Positions 7,657-16,870 are shown, numbered from the stretch's first letter. The stretch: DNA of 64,000 bases from Streptomyces tropicalis (GCF_029269835.1 NZ_JARJBB010000015.1:62001-126000), one strand, 5' to 3'. The notes: generated by a model not told the origin, from the sequence alone. Numbers and translations are program-made.

Positions 7657-8193
7657 TCAGGCGTCGTGCGCCACCACCCCGTCCACGATCCAGCCGAGCG
7701 GATGGGGCTCCGGATCGTCGGCCGCGGGGGCCGGTGGCTCTCCCCCCACCTCGTTGAAGGCGTTGAGGGCCTCGATGAGGGCGAACCGCTCGGTCGGCCG
7801 GAGGCGCTCCACGATGGCGGCGATCTCGGCACGGCGCCGGGCGGTGACGTCCTCGACGGTGCGCCGACCCTCCTCGGTCAACTGCAGCAGGGTCTCACGA
7901 CGGTTGGCCGGGTTGGTCCGCCGGTCCGCCAGCCCCGCCGCGATGAGCCGGTCGACCATGCGCATGGCCGTGGAGGGCGCCACCTGGAGCAGCTCGGCGA
8001 GAGCGACCAGCTTGGTCGTCCCCCGGGTCGACAGCACGACCAGCATACGGAACTGGGCAAGAGTGACCCGGTCCTCCACCGCAGCGAGCGAACGGGCCGA
8101 GACCGCCACCAACAGGCGCGAAGCGGTCAGCACCGCCCTGGTGACGGCGTCGACATCGTCCAAGGCACCCGTCGGGGTCTCTCGCTCCTGCAT
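7657..8193 (-). CDS. MarR-family transcriptional regulator
   Basis: A 178-aa winged-helix protein. The recognition region reads TLAQFRMLVVLSTRG...LVALAELLQVAPSTAMRMVDRLIAAGL, and the wing follows as ADRRTNPANRRETLLQLTEEGRR, with flanking dimerisation helices. It ends in a slightly extended tail (PPAPAADDPEPHPLGW). MarR proteins repress neighbouring genes and usually release DNA when a small phenolic or oxidant ligand binds. The gene is divergent from the acetolactate synthase gene (start 8345) with 151 bases between, so it may control that gene and itself. No obvious ligand cysteines are seen. Confidence 0.9.
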   Translation of the reverse strand: MQERETPTGALDDVDAVTRAVLTASRLLVAVSARSLAAVEDRVTLAQFRMLVVLSTRGTTKLVALAELLQVAPSTAMRMVDRLIAAGLADRRTNPANRRETLLQLTEEGRRTVEDVTARRRAEIAAIVERLRPTERFALIEALNAFNEVGGEPPAPAADDPEPHPLGWIVDGVVAHDA

Positions 8194-8344
8194 GCGTCCT
8201 TTCTACCGCGCCCGGGACGCCGCGTTCTCACGGACCGGGAACCGGCCCTCTCTCGGGCCCCACGCGATGCCGGAGCAGCACAGGGGACCCCCGGCCGGCC
8301 CCGGATGAGTGGCCGCGGCAGAAGGGCGGGCCTACCGTCCTCCC

Positions 8345-10036
8345 ATGGGCACCGAAGGCGAGACCGGGTCGCAGAACACGGCAGCAGCGGAGGACGTCGC
8401 GCACCTGCTGGTGCGCTGCCTGCGGGCCGAGGGCGTGGAGTACGTCTTCGGAATTCCCGGCGAGGAGAACATCCGCTTCGTCGACGCGCTGAACGGTTCA
8501 GGAATCCGGTACGTCCTGGTGCGCCACGAGCAGGCCGCCTCGTTCATGGCGGAGATCTACGGGCGGCTGACCGGCCGGGCCGGAGTGTGCTCGGCGACGC
8601 TGGGTCCCGGCGCGATCAACCTGCTGCTGGGCACTGCGGACGCCATGACCAACAGCGCACCGGTGGTGGCCCTCGCGGCGCAGGGGTCTCTGCGGCGAAT
8701 CCACAAGGAGTCGCACCAGGTCATCGACCTGGTGTCGATGTTCGCTCCTGTCACACAGTGGGCTGCCCGCGTCGAGTGTCCCGACGCGGTGCCGGAGATG
8801 ACCCGCAAGGCGTTCAAGATCGCGCAGAGTGAACGGCCCGGCGCTGTCTTCCTGGCGGTGCCGGAGGACATCGAGGCCGAACGTCCCGCAGAGTCCCTGG
8901 CACCCCTGCAGATCGACGTGGTGCACGCCGACGCGCCCTCACCCACCGAGATCGCGCGGGCGGCCGAGGTGCTTGTGTCGGCTCGGAACCCCGTCGTGCT
9001 GGCGGGCCACGGCGCCGCACGGGCCCGGGCCTCGGCCGCGCTGGTGCGCTTCGCCGAGCGGCTGAACGTCCCGGTCGCGACCACGTTCCACGGCAAGGGC
9101 GTCTTCCCCGACGATCACCCCAACGCCCTCGGCGCAGTCGGCTTCATGCGCCACGACTACGGCAACTTCGGCTTCGACAGCGCCGACGTGCTGGTCTGTG
9201 TGGGCTACGAGGTCCAGGAATTCGACCCGGCCAAGATCAACCCGAACGGCGACAAGCGGATCCTGCACGTGCACCGCTTCCCCGCCGAGGTCGACGCCCA
9301 CTACCCGGTCTCCGTGGGCGTCGAAGGAGACCCGTCGCGGGTTCTGGACGCACTCGCGTCTGCACTGCCCGAAGGACTCACCTACGACTCCGAAAGCAGC
9401 GCGAAGATCCGCGCGCTGCTCGACGAAGAGCTCCGGTACGGGCGCGACAACGACGCGTTCCCGCTGGTGCCCCAACGCGTGGTGCACGACGTCCGCGCCG
9501 CCCTGGACCGGCGCGACGTCGTCCTCGCCGACACCGGGGCAGGCAAGATGTGGATGTCCCGCCTCTACCCCACCTACGAACCGGACACCTGCCTGGTGTC
9601 CAACGGCCTGTCCACCATGGGTTTCGCGCTGCCGGGCGCCATCGCCGCCAAGCTGGCCCGGCCGGACCGGCGGGTACTGGCGATGATGGGAGACGGCTCG
9701 TTCCTGATGAACTCCCAGGAACTGGAGACCGCCGTCCGCGAACGCGTTCCGCTGGTCGTCCTCGTCCTGGTCGACGAGGAGTACGGCCTGATCACCTGGA
9801 AGATGGAACTCGAACTCGGCCGCCACAGCCACACCCGGTTCACCAACCCGGACCTCGTCGCGTACGCCGAGAGCTTCGGCGCACGCGGTTACGCCGTCGA
9901 GGCCGCCGATCAGCTCCTGCCCGTGCTGCGCCGCGCCCTCGACGACGACGCGGTCTCCGTGATCGCCTGCCCCATCGACTACTCCGAGAACCTGCGCCTG
10001 ACCGACAGACTGGGCGATCTCCACGGCCCGTTCTGA
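8345..10036 (+). CDS. Acetolactate synthase large subunit-like ThDP enzyme (AlsS type)
   Basis: A 563-aa protein from the ATG at 8345; a GTG at 8309 is also in frame. Order of domains: ThDP Pyr domain (YVFGIPGEENIRFVDAL, catalytic Glu in RHEQAASFMAEIYGR), central domain (about 190-330), and PP domain with MMGDGSFLMNSQELETA, the GDG-N metal/diphosphate motif. The C-terminus (CPIDYSENLRLTDRLG) resembles catabolic, FAD-independent acetolactate synthases rather than biosynthetic IlvB. The reaction would be 2 pyruvate to acetolactate plus CO2, but related ThDP carboligases/decarboxylases are possible. No small regulatory subunit gene is adjacent. The divergent MarR gene may regulate it. Confidence 0.82.
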   Translation: MGTEGETGSQNTAAAEDVAHLLVRCLRAEGVEYVFGIPGEENIRFVDALNGSGIRYVLVRHEQAASFMAEIYGRLTGRAGVCSATLGPGAINLLLGTADAMTNSAPVVALAAQGSLRRIHKESHQVIDLVSMFAPVTQWAARVECPDAVPEMTRKAFKIAQSERPGAVFLAVPEDIEAERPAESLAPLQIDVVHADAPSPTEIARAAEVLVSARNPVVLAGHGAARARASAALVRFAERLNVPVATTFHGKGVFPDDHPNALGAVGFMRHDYGNFGFDSADVLVCVGYEVQEFDPAKINPNGDKRILHVHRFPAEVDAHYPVSVGVEGDPSRVLDALASALPEGLTYDSESSAKIRALLDEELRYGRDNDAFPLVPQRVVHDVRAALDRRDVVLADTGAGKMWMSRLYPTYEPDTCLVSNGLSTMGFALPGAIAAKLARPDRRVLAMMGDGSFLMNSQELETAVRERVPLVVLVLVDEEYGLITWKMELELGRHSHTRFTNPDLVAYAESFGARGYAVEAADQLLPVLRRALDDDAVSVIACPIDYSENLRLTDRLGDLHGPF

Positions 10037-10447
10037 GGGCCGAGACGAACGGCCTCGAAGGGCACGCCGATGCAGGACAGGGAGCCGGCGCCCGCGTCAT
10101 GGCAGCCGGATGCTCCCGGGAGCTGCTGCACTCGGCGGCCTTCCACCGGCTCCGTGCGGTGACCGCGCGAACCACGCAGGAGCCGGCCCCCTGCGTGGTG
10201 CCATGCCTCCGCTCGTACCGCTCCGTCGGCTCCCGCCCCGAGCGCGGCAGGGGAACCTCGCAGAACTCCCCCGCCTTGCGGTGCTTCGGCTTCGCCCGAC
10301 CACGCCGGGAGCTGGCTCCCGCCGGCGGCCCGGCCATGCGGGATGATCAGACCGGTGCTCCGGTAGCCGCCGTGCTCGCCGCCCTCCGGGATGGTGCATC
10401 AGACTGGATCTTGCCGGTTGAGCGGCCGGATCACGGGACCGGTCGAC
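10037..10447. other. Intergenic, no gene seen
   Basis: About 410 bases between the acetolactate synthase and the convergent DUF5302 gene. Short open frames on both strands are arginine/proline-rich and lack ribosome sites. A 44-codon frame starting with ATG at 10336 (MRDDQTGAPVAAVLAAL) has mixed third positions and is not convincing. Confidence 0.45.
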
Positions 10448-10690
10448 TCAGCCGCCGCTCTTCCGCCTGAACGACCGCTGGCTCGCGGCCGGGCCGTGCG
10501 CCGCGCGCACCTTCGACGCATCGGGGCCGGCGGCACCATCGGCGGCGTCCGCCTGCGCGCCGCGCTTGCGCGCCAGGGCTTCGCGGAACTTGCGCTTGAG
10601 GTCGTAGGTGCCGTCAGCGTCCGGTGCCAGAGGGGACGTCCCGGGGGCAGCCGGCTCCGAACCTTCCGTGGATACGGGCTCTGCGGTCAT
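10448..10690 (-). CDS. DUF5302-type small protein
   Basis: An 80-aa protein. I chose the ATG at 10690 because GGAGG lies 5 bases before it (GGAGGTCGCC then ATG). The core reads DLKRKFREALARKRGAQADA, then SKVRAAHGPAASQRSFRRKS, matching the Streptomyces family DUF5302 as I remember it. It is highly charged and low in hydrophobics, without membrane segments, so probably a flexible cytoplasmic protein. The function is unknown. It lies 209 bases after the second DEAD-box helicase on the same strand, with a candidate terminator between. Confidence 0.8.
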   Translation of the reverse strand: MTAEPVSTEGSEPAAPGTSPLAPDADGTYDLKRKFREALARKRGAQADAADGAAGPDASKVRAAHGPAASQRSFRRKSGG

Positions 10691-10889
10691 GGCGACCTCC
10701 TGGGTTCGGGGATGGGCAAGCACAGCTTGTCATGCCGGGCGCACTGCGGGGCGCCGGAGACGTCATCCTGCTCCGTTCCGGCCGCTGCCCCTCTCGCGAC
10801 CGAGGGCGTTCGCTTCGTGGGTGAGGCGCACACGGCTTCGGGCCGCGCCGAGGGTCGTCGATCCCGTGGCCGGGACGTTCACCGCCGGA

Positions 10890-10910
10890 GCAACGGCTCT
10901 CAGCCGTTGC
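10890..10910 (-). terminator. 9-bp hairpin at the end of the second helicase gene
   Basis: GCAACGGCT (10890-10898) and its exact complement (10902-10910) flank a 3-base loop. The hairpin overlaps the last codons and stop (10900-10902) of the helicase gene. Its short size makes it a candidate only. Confidence 0.45.
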
Positions 10911-12315
10911 GACGCACGAGGGCGGCCTTGCGGGCCTCGGCGAGCTTGCGGGCCTCGCCGGCCTTTCGGGACTTGCCGCCGGCGCCGCGGGAGGTGTCCT
11001 TGCTGGTGCCGAGGCCGCGGAAGGGAGCGTTGGTGTTCTTGGGCCGCGGGACGGCGGCCCCGCCGTCGAGCGGGGTCCCGGAGGGAGCCTTGGCACCGGT
11101 GATCCGGCTCAGCTCCGCCTCGCCCGAGCGCACCTTGGTGACGGTGGCCTCGATGCCGGCCTCGGCCATCATCCGGCTCGTCTCGCGGCGCTGGCCCGTC
11201 AGTACGAGCGTGACCACACTGCCGGACTCACCGGCGCGGGCGGTGCGGCCCGCCCGGTGCACGTAGTCCTTGGGGTCGGTGGGCGGGTCGACGTTGACCA
11301 CGAGATCGAGGTCGTCGACGTGCAGGCCACGGGCCGCGACATTGGTCGCCACCAGAGCGGTGATCTGGCCGTTCTTGAATTGCGCCAGGGTCCGTGTGCG
11401 CTGGGGCTGGGACTTGCCGCTGTGCAGGGCCCCGGCGTGCACTCCTCCGGCCCGCAGATGCCGGGTGAGCTGGTCGACGGCGTGCTTGGTGTCGAGGAAC
11501 AGCAGTACGCGGCCGTCCCGGGCGGCGATCTCCGTGGTGACGGCGTAGCGGTCAGGGCCGTGGACGACCAGCACGTGGTGCTCCATCGTCGTGACCGTGC
11601 CCGCGGACGGGTCGACCGAGTGGACGACGGGGTCGTGGAGGTAGCGGCGGACCAGCTGATCGACGTCGCGGTCCAGAGTGGCCGAGAACAGCATCCGCTG
11701 ACCGTCGGGGTGCACCTGGTCGAGGGCGTCGACCACCTGCGGCAGGAATCCCAGGTCGCACATCTGGTCGGCCTCGTCCAGCACGGTGATCCTCACCCGT
11801 CCCAGGCGGCAGGCGTTGCGCTCGATCAGGTCGTGCAGGCGTCCGGGGGTGGCGACGACCACCTCGGCTCCCTGGCGCAGCGCGGCGACCTGCCGGCCGA
11901 TCGACACGCCGCCGACGACCGTGGCCGTCCGCAGCCGCAGGGCCTCGGCGTACGGCGCCAGCGCCTGGGTGACCTGTTGGGCCAGCTCCCGGGTGGGCAC
12001 GAGGATCAGAGCGAGGGGCTGCTTCGGTTCGGCGCGCCGCCCGGCCGTACGTGTGAGCAGCGGCAGGCCGAAGGCGAGGGTCTTGCCCGATCCGGTGCGC
12101 CCGCGCCCCAGGACGTCGCGCCCCTCCAGGGCATCGGGCAGCGTGGCGGCCTGGATGGGAAAGGGTTCGCGCACCCCGAGTCCGCTCAGTGTCCGCAGCA
12201 CCTCCACCGGCAGTTCCAGACCGGCGAAGGAGACGGCCGGGGGCAGCGCCGGGGTCGTGGCTCCGGGGTGGTCGGGACCGCCGTGAGCGATGCCGGAGTC
12301 ATCGGGATGCTTCAT
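10900..12315 (-). CDS. DEAD-box RNA helicase (second copy)
   Basis: A 471-aa protein from the ATG at 12315, with GGAAGG upstream; a longer in-frame extension to 12429 is arginine-rich and unlikely. It has the same motif order as the helicase at 4344: FPIQAATLPDALEGRDVLG, GRGRTGSGKT, PTRELA, VLDEADQM, SAT, VATNVAARG and HRAGRTARAG. Long stretches are identical, such as YLHDPVVHSVDPSAGTVTT and FLDTKHAVD. The tail is lysine/arginine-rich (GGKSRKAGEARKLAEARKAA) instead of Gly/Arg-rich. It unwinds RNA with ATP. It is not next to a cold-shock gene, so the two copies may be regulated differently. Confidence 0.93.
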   Translation of the reverse strand: MKHPDDSGIAHGGPDHPGATTPALPPAVSFAGLELPVEVLRTLSGLGVREPFPIQAATLPDALEGRDVLGRGRTGSGKTLAFGLPLLTRTAGRRAEPKQPLALILVPTRELAQQVTQALAPYAEALRLRTATVVGGVSIGRQVAALRQGAEVVVATPGRLHDLIERNACRLGRVRITVLDEADQMCDLGFLPQVVDALDQVHPDGQRMLFSATLDRDVDQLVRRYLHDPVVHSVDPSAGTVTTMEHHVLVVHGPDRYAVTTEIAARDGRVLLFLDTKHAVDQLTRHLRAGGVHAGALHSGKSQPQRTRTLAQFKNGQITALVATNVAARGLHVDDLDLVVNVDPPTDPKDYVHRAGRTARAGESGSVVTLVLTGQRRETSRMMAEAGIEATVTKVRSGEAELSRITGAKAPSGTPLDGGAAVPRPKNTNAPFRGLGTSKDTSRGAGGKSRKAGEARKLAEARKAALVRRNG

Positions 12316-12728
12316 GAACAGCCTTCCGCAGGGGAACGTACCGAGGAAGGCCCGGCAGGATCGGACAGTCCCCGCACGAGCGGAACCGAACAGGCAGAAT
12401 CGCCCACCGCGACGACCACGCAAACGCATGACACTAACACGCGGCCGAGCGGCGGTCGTCCGACACCGCGGGCCGAACCGGGGGCTGGGCAGCAGCCCTC
12501 AGCACGCGTACAGGCCGCCCGTTTCGCCGTTCATGTCCGCTCGATTCGCCGTTCATGTCCGCTCGTGGCTCATGTCCGCGGCGCTCACGTCCGGCTTCCG
12601 GAGTGGGGCGCAGCCAGGCACCGCAGCGGCGTGACAGGCCGTCGGCCGCCGGAACCGGGGACCACTGAGGCGGACGCGGCTCGGCACGGGCCCTCGGCCC
12701 GCGCGCCGTCCGACGAGTGGGTCCGCGG
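12316..12728. other. Intergenic between esterase and helicase, with a small tandem repeat
   Basis: About 410 bases between the end of the esterase gene and the start of the helicase gene. It holds the upstream region of the helicase and the 22-bp tandem repeat at 12523-12565. No gene is supported. Confidence 0.5.
12523..12565. repeat. 22-bp direct repeat, two copies plus a degenerate third
   Basis: The 21-base string TTCGCCGTTCATGTCCGCTC plus G occurs at 12523-12543 and again at 12545-12565, a 22-base period. A partial third copy (CATGTCCGC, CACGTCCGG) continues to about 12600. It lies in the non-coding region upstream of the second helicase and could be a regulator site or simple replication slippage. 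Confidence 0.7.
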
Positions 12729-14291
12729 TCACCCGAGGGCGTCCCAGAAGCCGCAGTGATGGCGTGACCGCACGGTGTGCGTGGGGACGATGTGGTCCGG
12801 TGCCAGGGACAGCACCGCCTGCCGGGGCCAGGGCGGGGAGGCCGGGCCGTTCGGGTCGGCGGTTCGGGCGAAGCGGGTCCAGTAGTCGATCATGGTGTCG
12901 GCCAGCCGGTGCTGCGCCGCGGTCAGCGCCCGGGGCCGACCACCCAGGTCGAACAGGTACGGAAGTTCGCTCGCGTGCGGTGCGCCGAGCGGGAACGGCG
13001 ACGGCCCCGGGCTGAGCGGCGGGGCGTGCTCGTCGGCGAACTCGTAGCGCCAGACGGGCACACGGGCGGCGAGCAGTTCGCCGGTGCGCGCCGTCGGGCA
13101 GGCGAAGTCCGCGTCACCGACGACCGCGCCGAACACCGGGCCGCCGTCGGTGCGGTGCACCGGGTACTCGCCGACGATCGCCTTCGCACGGCCCGGTGCG
13201 GGGAAGAAGGCCGCCACGACGTCCGGCCAGGTCCCGGGAGTGACCGGGTTCCCGGCCTGAATGATCCCGGCAGCCCAGCCGTTGCCCTCGTCGTGGTTGC
13301 TGCCCACGAGTACGGGCACGCGGTGGAGGCGGCCGGCCGCCGTCGCCGCCGCGGGATCGCCGGGCAGCAGCGGGGTGGCGTGCGCGGGCTGCTGGTCGGT
13401 GTCCTGGGCGGCCAGCAGACGGGAGACGTCCACGCGCCGCAGGCAGGCCAGGGCATCGCGGGCGGAGCCGCAGCCGACCTTCGACGCGAGGTCCGCGCCC
13501 GCGGCGCGCGCCGTGGCCAGAGGGACGGAGGAGGGGGCGAACGGCCGGTCGGGGCGGCCTGTGCACGGGCCGCTCTGGATGACGGCCCGGTCGAAGAGTC
13601 CCGCGGCGGCCGGTGAGGCGAGTTGGGCGCAGACGCTGTAGCCGCCCGCCGACTCGCCGGCCAGCGTCACGTCGTGTGCGTCGCCGCCGAAGGCACCGAT
13701 CTCGGCACGGACCCAGCGCAGCGCCGCCTGCTGGTCGGCCAGGCCGAAGGTGCCGGAGCCGGGCAGTCCGCCGTGCGCGAGGAAACCGAGGGCTCCGAGG
13801 CGGTAGTCGACGGTGACGACCACGACGCCGCCGCGGGTGGCCATGCGGTGTGCGTCGTACGAGCTGCCCGATCCGGTGGTGAGGCCGCCGCCGTGCAGCC
13901 ACACGATCACGGCCCGGGGGTGTGCCGGGCCCGCGCCGTCGGGCGTCGTGACGTTCACGTGGAGACAGTCCTCGTCGGTGCTGCCGCCGGGCACCTCTCC
14001 GGCCGGCTGCGGGCAGGCGCTCGCGGGCCGGGTGGCGTCCCGGACCCCGGGCCAGGGGGCCGCGGGACGGGGCGGCGCCCAGCGCAGACTGCCGACCGGG
14101 GGCGCCGCGTAGGGGATGCCCTGGAAGGTGCGGTAGCCGTCGTGGGCGGCGCCCCGCACCAGGCCGTCGTGGGTGCGCACCGTCGTGGCGGTGGGCCGGG
14201 CGGGCTCCGGCGGTGGCGCCGCGGTCCCGGCCGTCGCGAGCGTGGCCGCCAGGGCGCAGCCCAGGGTGGTCAGGACGCGGTGGATGCTCAT
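12729..14291 (-). CDS. Secreted type-B carboxylesterase
   Basis: A 520-aa protein of the alpha/beta-hydrolase carboxylesterase family (usual size about 500). Residues 1-25 are a signal peptide (LTTLGCALAATLATAGTAA). The family start FQGIPYAAPPVG is at about 56-67, the oxyanion hole HGGG at 133-136, and the nucleophile Ser214 in GESAGG. The acidic residue is probably in HDEGN and the catalytic His in APHASELPYLF. It ends HHCGFWDALG. It hydrolyses carboxylic esters outside the cell; the natural substrate is unknown. It starts 15 bases after the GPP34 gene stop, so the two form an operon. Confidence 0.92.
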   Translation of the reverse strand: MSIHRVLTTLGCALAATLATAGTAAPPPEPARPTATTVRTHDGLVRGAAHDGYRTFQGIPYAAPPVGSLRWAPPRPAAPWPGVRDATRPASACPQPAGEVPGGSTDEDCLHVNVTTPDGAGPAHPRAVIVWLHGGGLTTGSGSSYDAHRMATRGGVVVVTVDYRLGALGFLAHGGLPGSGTFGLADQQAALRWVRAEIGAFGGDAHDVTLAGESAGGYSVCAQLASPAAAGLFDRAVIQSGPCTGRPDRPFAPSSVPLATARAAGADLASKVGCGSARDALACLRRVDVSRLLAAQDTDQQPAHATPLLPGDPAAATAAGRLHRVPVLVGSNHDEGNGWAAGIIQAGNPVTPGTWPDVVAAFFPAPGRAKAIVGEYPVHRTDGGPVFGAVVGDADFACPTARTGELLAARVPVWRYEFADEHAPPLSPGPSPFPLGAPHASELPYLFDLGGRPRALTAAQHRLADTMIDYWTRFARTADPNGPASPPWPRQAVLSLAPDHIVPTHTVRSRHHCGFWDALG

Positions 14292-14306
14292 CGTCTCCCC
14301 ATCCGG

Positions 14307-14942
14307 TCAGCTGCCGCCCATGCCGCCCTGTGCGGCGATCATGGTGGTCGGCAGCGCGCGTACGGCCTTCTCCAGGCCCGGTGCGAGGGGCGCGATACGC
14401 CCCGTGCAGGCGTCGATGCGGGCCCGGCAGGTCTTCCGGTCCCTCCGCGGGACGACCGTGCGGACGCCGCCCGCGGCGGCCAGCGCCAGCAGCGCGGCAT
14501 CCCGGGTGGGGACGTCCTGCACGGGGCCGTCCCCGTGCAGCGCCGCGGACACACGGGCGCGGAGCGCCGCGGGTGCGGCGCGGTCCGTCACGGTCACCCG
14601 CCGCGTGCCGAAGGGGGTGCGGGGCGCCTCCACGGTGAGGAGTCCCGCCGCGGCGAGCCGGTCCTCCACCTGCGCCAGGGTTCGCCTGCGGTGGCGGCGC
14701 ACGAGGTGCTTCCAGCCATGCCCGGCGGCGTCGCGCAGCACGCCGTCCAGGACGGGGTCGCCGGTCGGTTCCGTGCCGGACACGGTGACCGTGCCGTCGT
14801 GTTCCCGCAGCCGTCCGCGCAGGGCGAGGTCGACCAGGGCGGCGGCACGGACCAGCAGCTCCGTCCGGGAACGGTTCCAGGGGCCCTCGGCCGCGTCGTC
14901 GTGGGCGAGCAGATACATGAGGCCGGCGAGGTCGTCGATCAC
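14307..14942 (-). CDS. GPP34 (GOLPH3/Vps74-like) domain protein
   Basis: A 211-aa protein with the GPP34 fold as found in many Streptomyces proteins. Hallmarks are DLAGLMYLLAHDD at the start, ELLVRAAALVDLALRGRL, then PTGDPVLDGVL, the helix KHLVRRHRRRTLAQVEDRLAAAGL and the loop TPFGTRRVTVTD. In eukaryotes this fold binds phosphatidylinositol-4-phosphate at the Golgi; the bacterial role is not established. No signal peptide is present. It is the first gene of a two-gene minus-strand unit with the secreted carboxylesterase. A terminator at 15022-15055 separates it from the two-component genes. Confidence 0.88.
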   Translation of the reverse strand: MIDDLAGLMYLLAHDDAAEGPWNRSRTELLVRAAALVDLALRGRLREHDGTVTVSGTEPTGDPVLDGVLRDAAGHGWKHLVRRHRRRTLAQVEDRLAAAGLLTVEAPRTPFGTRRVTVTDRAAPAALRARVSAALHGDGPVQDVPTRDAALLALAAAGGVRTVVPRRDRKTCRARIDACTGRIAPLAPGLEKAVRALPTTMIAAQGGMGGS

Positions 14943-15021
14943 AGTCCGACGCTACGGCGGCCGGCCCCGGTCACGGATCGGCCGCGGGGACGGACCGGCA
15001 CTGGGAACACAGGAGGATCGC

Positions 15022-15055
15022 GGCGCGGTCTCCTCCTTGAGGAGGAGGCCGCGCC
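15022..15055 (-). terminator. 15-bp hairpin after the response regulator gene
   Basis: GGCGCGGTCTCCTCC (15022-15036) pairs with 15041-15055 through 15 positions (one G-T pair) around the tetraloop TTGA. It begins directly after the response-regulator stop codon and should end the two-component operon. Confidence 0.85.
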
Positions 15056-15056
15056 G

Positions 15057-15716
15057 TCAGGGGCGGCGGGGCCGCACGAGTCCGTGGTCGTAGGCGGCGA
15101 CGACGGCCTGGACGCGGTCGCGCAGACCCAGTTTGCGCAGCACCGCGGTGACGTGGTTCTTGACGGTCGCCTCCGCCAGGCCCAGCCGCCGGGCGATCTC
15201 CGCATTCGACAGTGCCTGCCCGATGAGGGTGAGCACCTCCCGTTCACGACCGGAGAGGTCCTGGAGGGGGCGCGGGGGCCCCGGGTCGGGCGTGGTGCGC
15301 AGGAACTGGTCGAGGACGCGGCTCAGCACGGTCGGTGCCAGCAGCGCGTCACCGCGTGCGGTGACGCGGATCGCCTCGACGAGTTCGCCGGGGCGGATGT
15401 CCTTCAGCAGGAAGCCGCTCGCCCCGGCGCGCAGGGCGGCCACGACGTGCGCGTCCACGTCCCAGGTGGTCAGCACGAGCACCCGGGCCGCACTGCCGCA
15501 CTCCGCGATCTGCCGGGTCGCCTCGATGCCGTCCACGACGGGCATGCGTACGTCCATCAGCACCACGTCGGGCGCCAGTTCCCGGGTCAGCCGTACCGCC
15601 TCCCGGCCGTCGGACGCCTCACCGACCACCTCGAGGTCGTCCCGGGCATCGATGATCATGCGGAATCCGGTGCGGACCAGGGCCTGATCGTCGGCCACCA
15701 CCACGCGCAGCGTCAT
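15057..15716 (-). CDS. NarL/LuxR-type response regulator
   Basis: A 219-aa protein. The receiver domain (1-120) has the acidic pair DD at 9-10, the phosphoacceptor Asp55 in VVLMDVRMP and the conserved Lys in GFLLKD. The LuxR-type helix-turn-helix (about 150-210) reads LSGREREVLTLIGQALSNAEI then ATVKNHVTAVLRKLG. It overlaps the sensor kinase gene by four bases (ATGA) and is its partner. After phosphorylation it should bind DNA as a dimer. The terminator just after the stop limits the unit to these two genes, so targets lie elsewhere, possibly the GPP34/esterase operon that follows. Confidence 0.95.
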   Translation of the reverse strand: MTLRVVVADDQALVRTGFRMIIDARDDLEVVGEASDGREAVRLTRELAPDVVLMDVRMPVVDGIEATRQIAECGSAARVLVLTTWDVDAHVVAALRAGASGFLLKDIRPGELVEAIRVTARGDALLAPTVLSRVLDQFLRTTPDPGPPRPLQDLSGREREVLTLIGQALSNAEIARRLGLAEATVKNHVTAVLRKLGLRDRVQAVVAAYDHGLVRPRRP

Positions 15717-16870
15717 GACGCGCGCTCCACCGGCAGCCGCGCCGTCACCTCGAACCCGCCTCCGGGCACCGGCCCGGCGCGCAGGCTGCCGCCCACGAGT
15801 CGCGCGCGTTCCCTCATCCCGACGAGGCCGCGTCCCGCGGGCGCCGCGGTGGCACCCCCCGGCGACGTGCGGCCGTTGTCGACCACCCGCACCTTCACGC
15901 ACTCCCCTTTCCTCGTCACGCTCACGCTCACCTCGTCGGCACCGGCCGCGTGGCGCAGCGCGTTGGTGAGGGCCTCCTGGACGATCCGGTAGGCGGCCAG
16001 GTCCACGGCGGCGGGCAGCCCGTCGGTGCCGCCCCCGCGGTCCACGTGCACGGTGATCCCGGTCGCGCGCACCGTCTCGGCCAGCTCCTCCAGGCGCACC
16101 AGCGAGGGCCCCGGCTCCCGCTCCCCCGCCGCGTCCTGCGCCGGGTCGACCCTGAACGCGCGCAGCAGCAGGCGCAGTTCGCCGAGCGCCGAGCGGGCGC
16201 CCGTCTCGATGGCCCGCAGCGCCTGACGGGCCTGCTCCGGCCGCTCGGTGAACACGTCGTCGGCGGCTCCCGCCTGGACGACCATCACCGAGAGAGTGTG
16301 GGCCACGACGTCGTGCACCTCGCGCGCGATCCGCGCGCGCTCCTCCACCACGGCCCGGCGCATCTCCGCCCTCGTCCGTGCCTGCTGCGCCCGGCGCCAC
16401 TGCCCCGCGGTCCAGGCCAGCACGACCGTCAGCAGATAGACCGCCAGACCCGCGGGACCGCCCGCCCGGAACGCGAGCGGCGCCGCCAGGCACATCGCCG
16501 CGAGCGCCCGCACCGACACACGCAGCGGTCCGGTGGCCGACAGCACGCACAACGTGCACTGCGCCGCGAGCAGCGCCCCCGTCAAGGTCACGGCGGGCAG
16601 CAGCGCCCACACCACGAGCCCCGTCGACGCGTTCGCGGCCAGTACGGCGCCCGGGGATCGCGTCTGCCATCGCAGGGCACAGACCTGGGCGAGCACCAGA
16701 GCCGCGGCCAGGGGCAGGCGTCGGCCGTGCTCCGTACCGGCGACGAGCACCGAGGTCCCGAGGACGGCGAGCACCACACCGGCCGATCCCCACCACAGGG
16801 CCCGGGGCGCCGGCTCGCCCCGCCCCTCCCCGGCGAACGCGACGTCCGGCTCTCTGCTGCTGCGGTTCAC
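15713..16870 (-). CDS. NarL-family sensor histidine kinase
   Basis: A 385-aa membrane kinase. Residues about 25-155 form four to five hydrophobic segments with very short loops, so there is almost no extracellular sensor domain. The HisKA_3 dimerisation region holds the phosphorylated His186 (AREVHDVVAHTLSVMVVQAG). The HATPase part follows, with LTNALRHAAGADE (N box), VVDNG and GRGLVGMRERARLVGGSL. It autophosphorylates and passes phosphate to the overlapping response regulator. The stimulus is unknown, probably membrane-derived. It is divergent from the transketolase gene across a 163-base spacer. Confidence 0.95.
   Translation of the reverse strand: MNRSSREPDVAFAGEGRGEPAPRALWWGSAGVVLAVLGTSVLVAGTEHGRRLPLAAALVLAQVCALRWQTRSPGAVLAANASTGLVVWALLPAVTLTGALLAAQCTLCVLSATGPLRVSVRALAAMCLAAPLAFRAGGPAGLAVYLLTVVLAWTAGQWRRAQQARTRAEMRRAVVEERARIAREVHDVVAHTLSVMVVQAGAADDVFTERPEQARQALRAIETGARSALGELRLLLRAFRVDPAQDAAGEREPGPSLVRLEELAETVRATGITVHVDRGGGTDGLPAAVDLAAYRIVQEALTNALRHAAGADEVSVSVTRKGECVKVRVVDNGRTSPGGATAAPAGRGLVGMRERARLVGGSLRAGPVPGGGFEVTARLPVERAS

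Noticed and set aside
14173..15093. Plus-strand open frames opposite the esterase and GPP34 genes
   Set aside because: They are shadows; the minus-strand proteins have clear families and signal or catalytic motifs.
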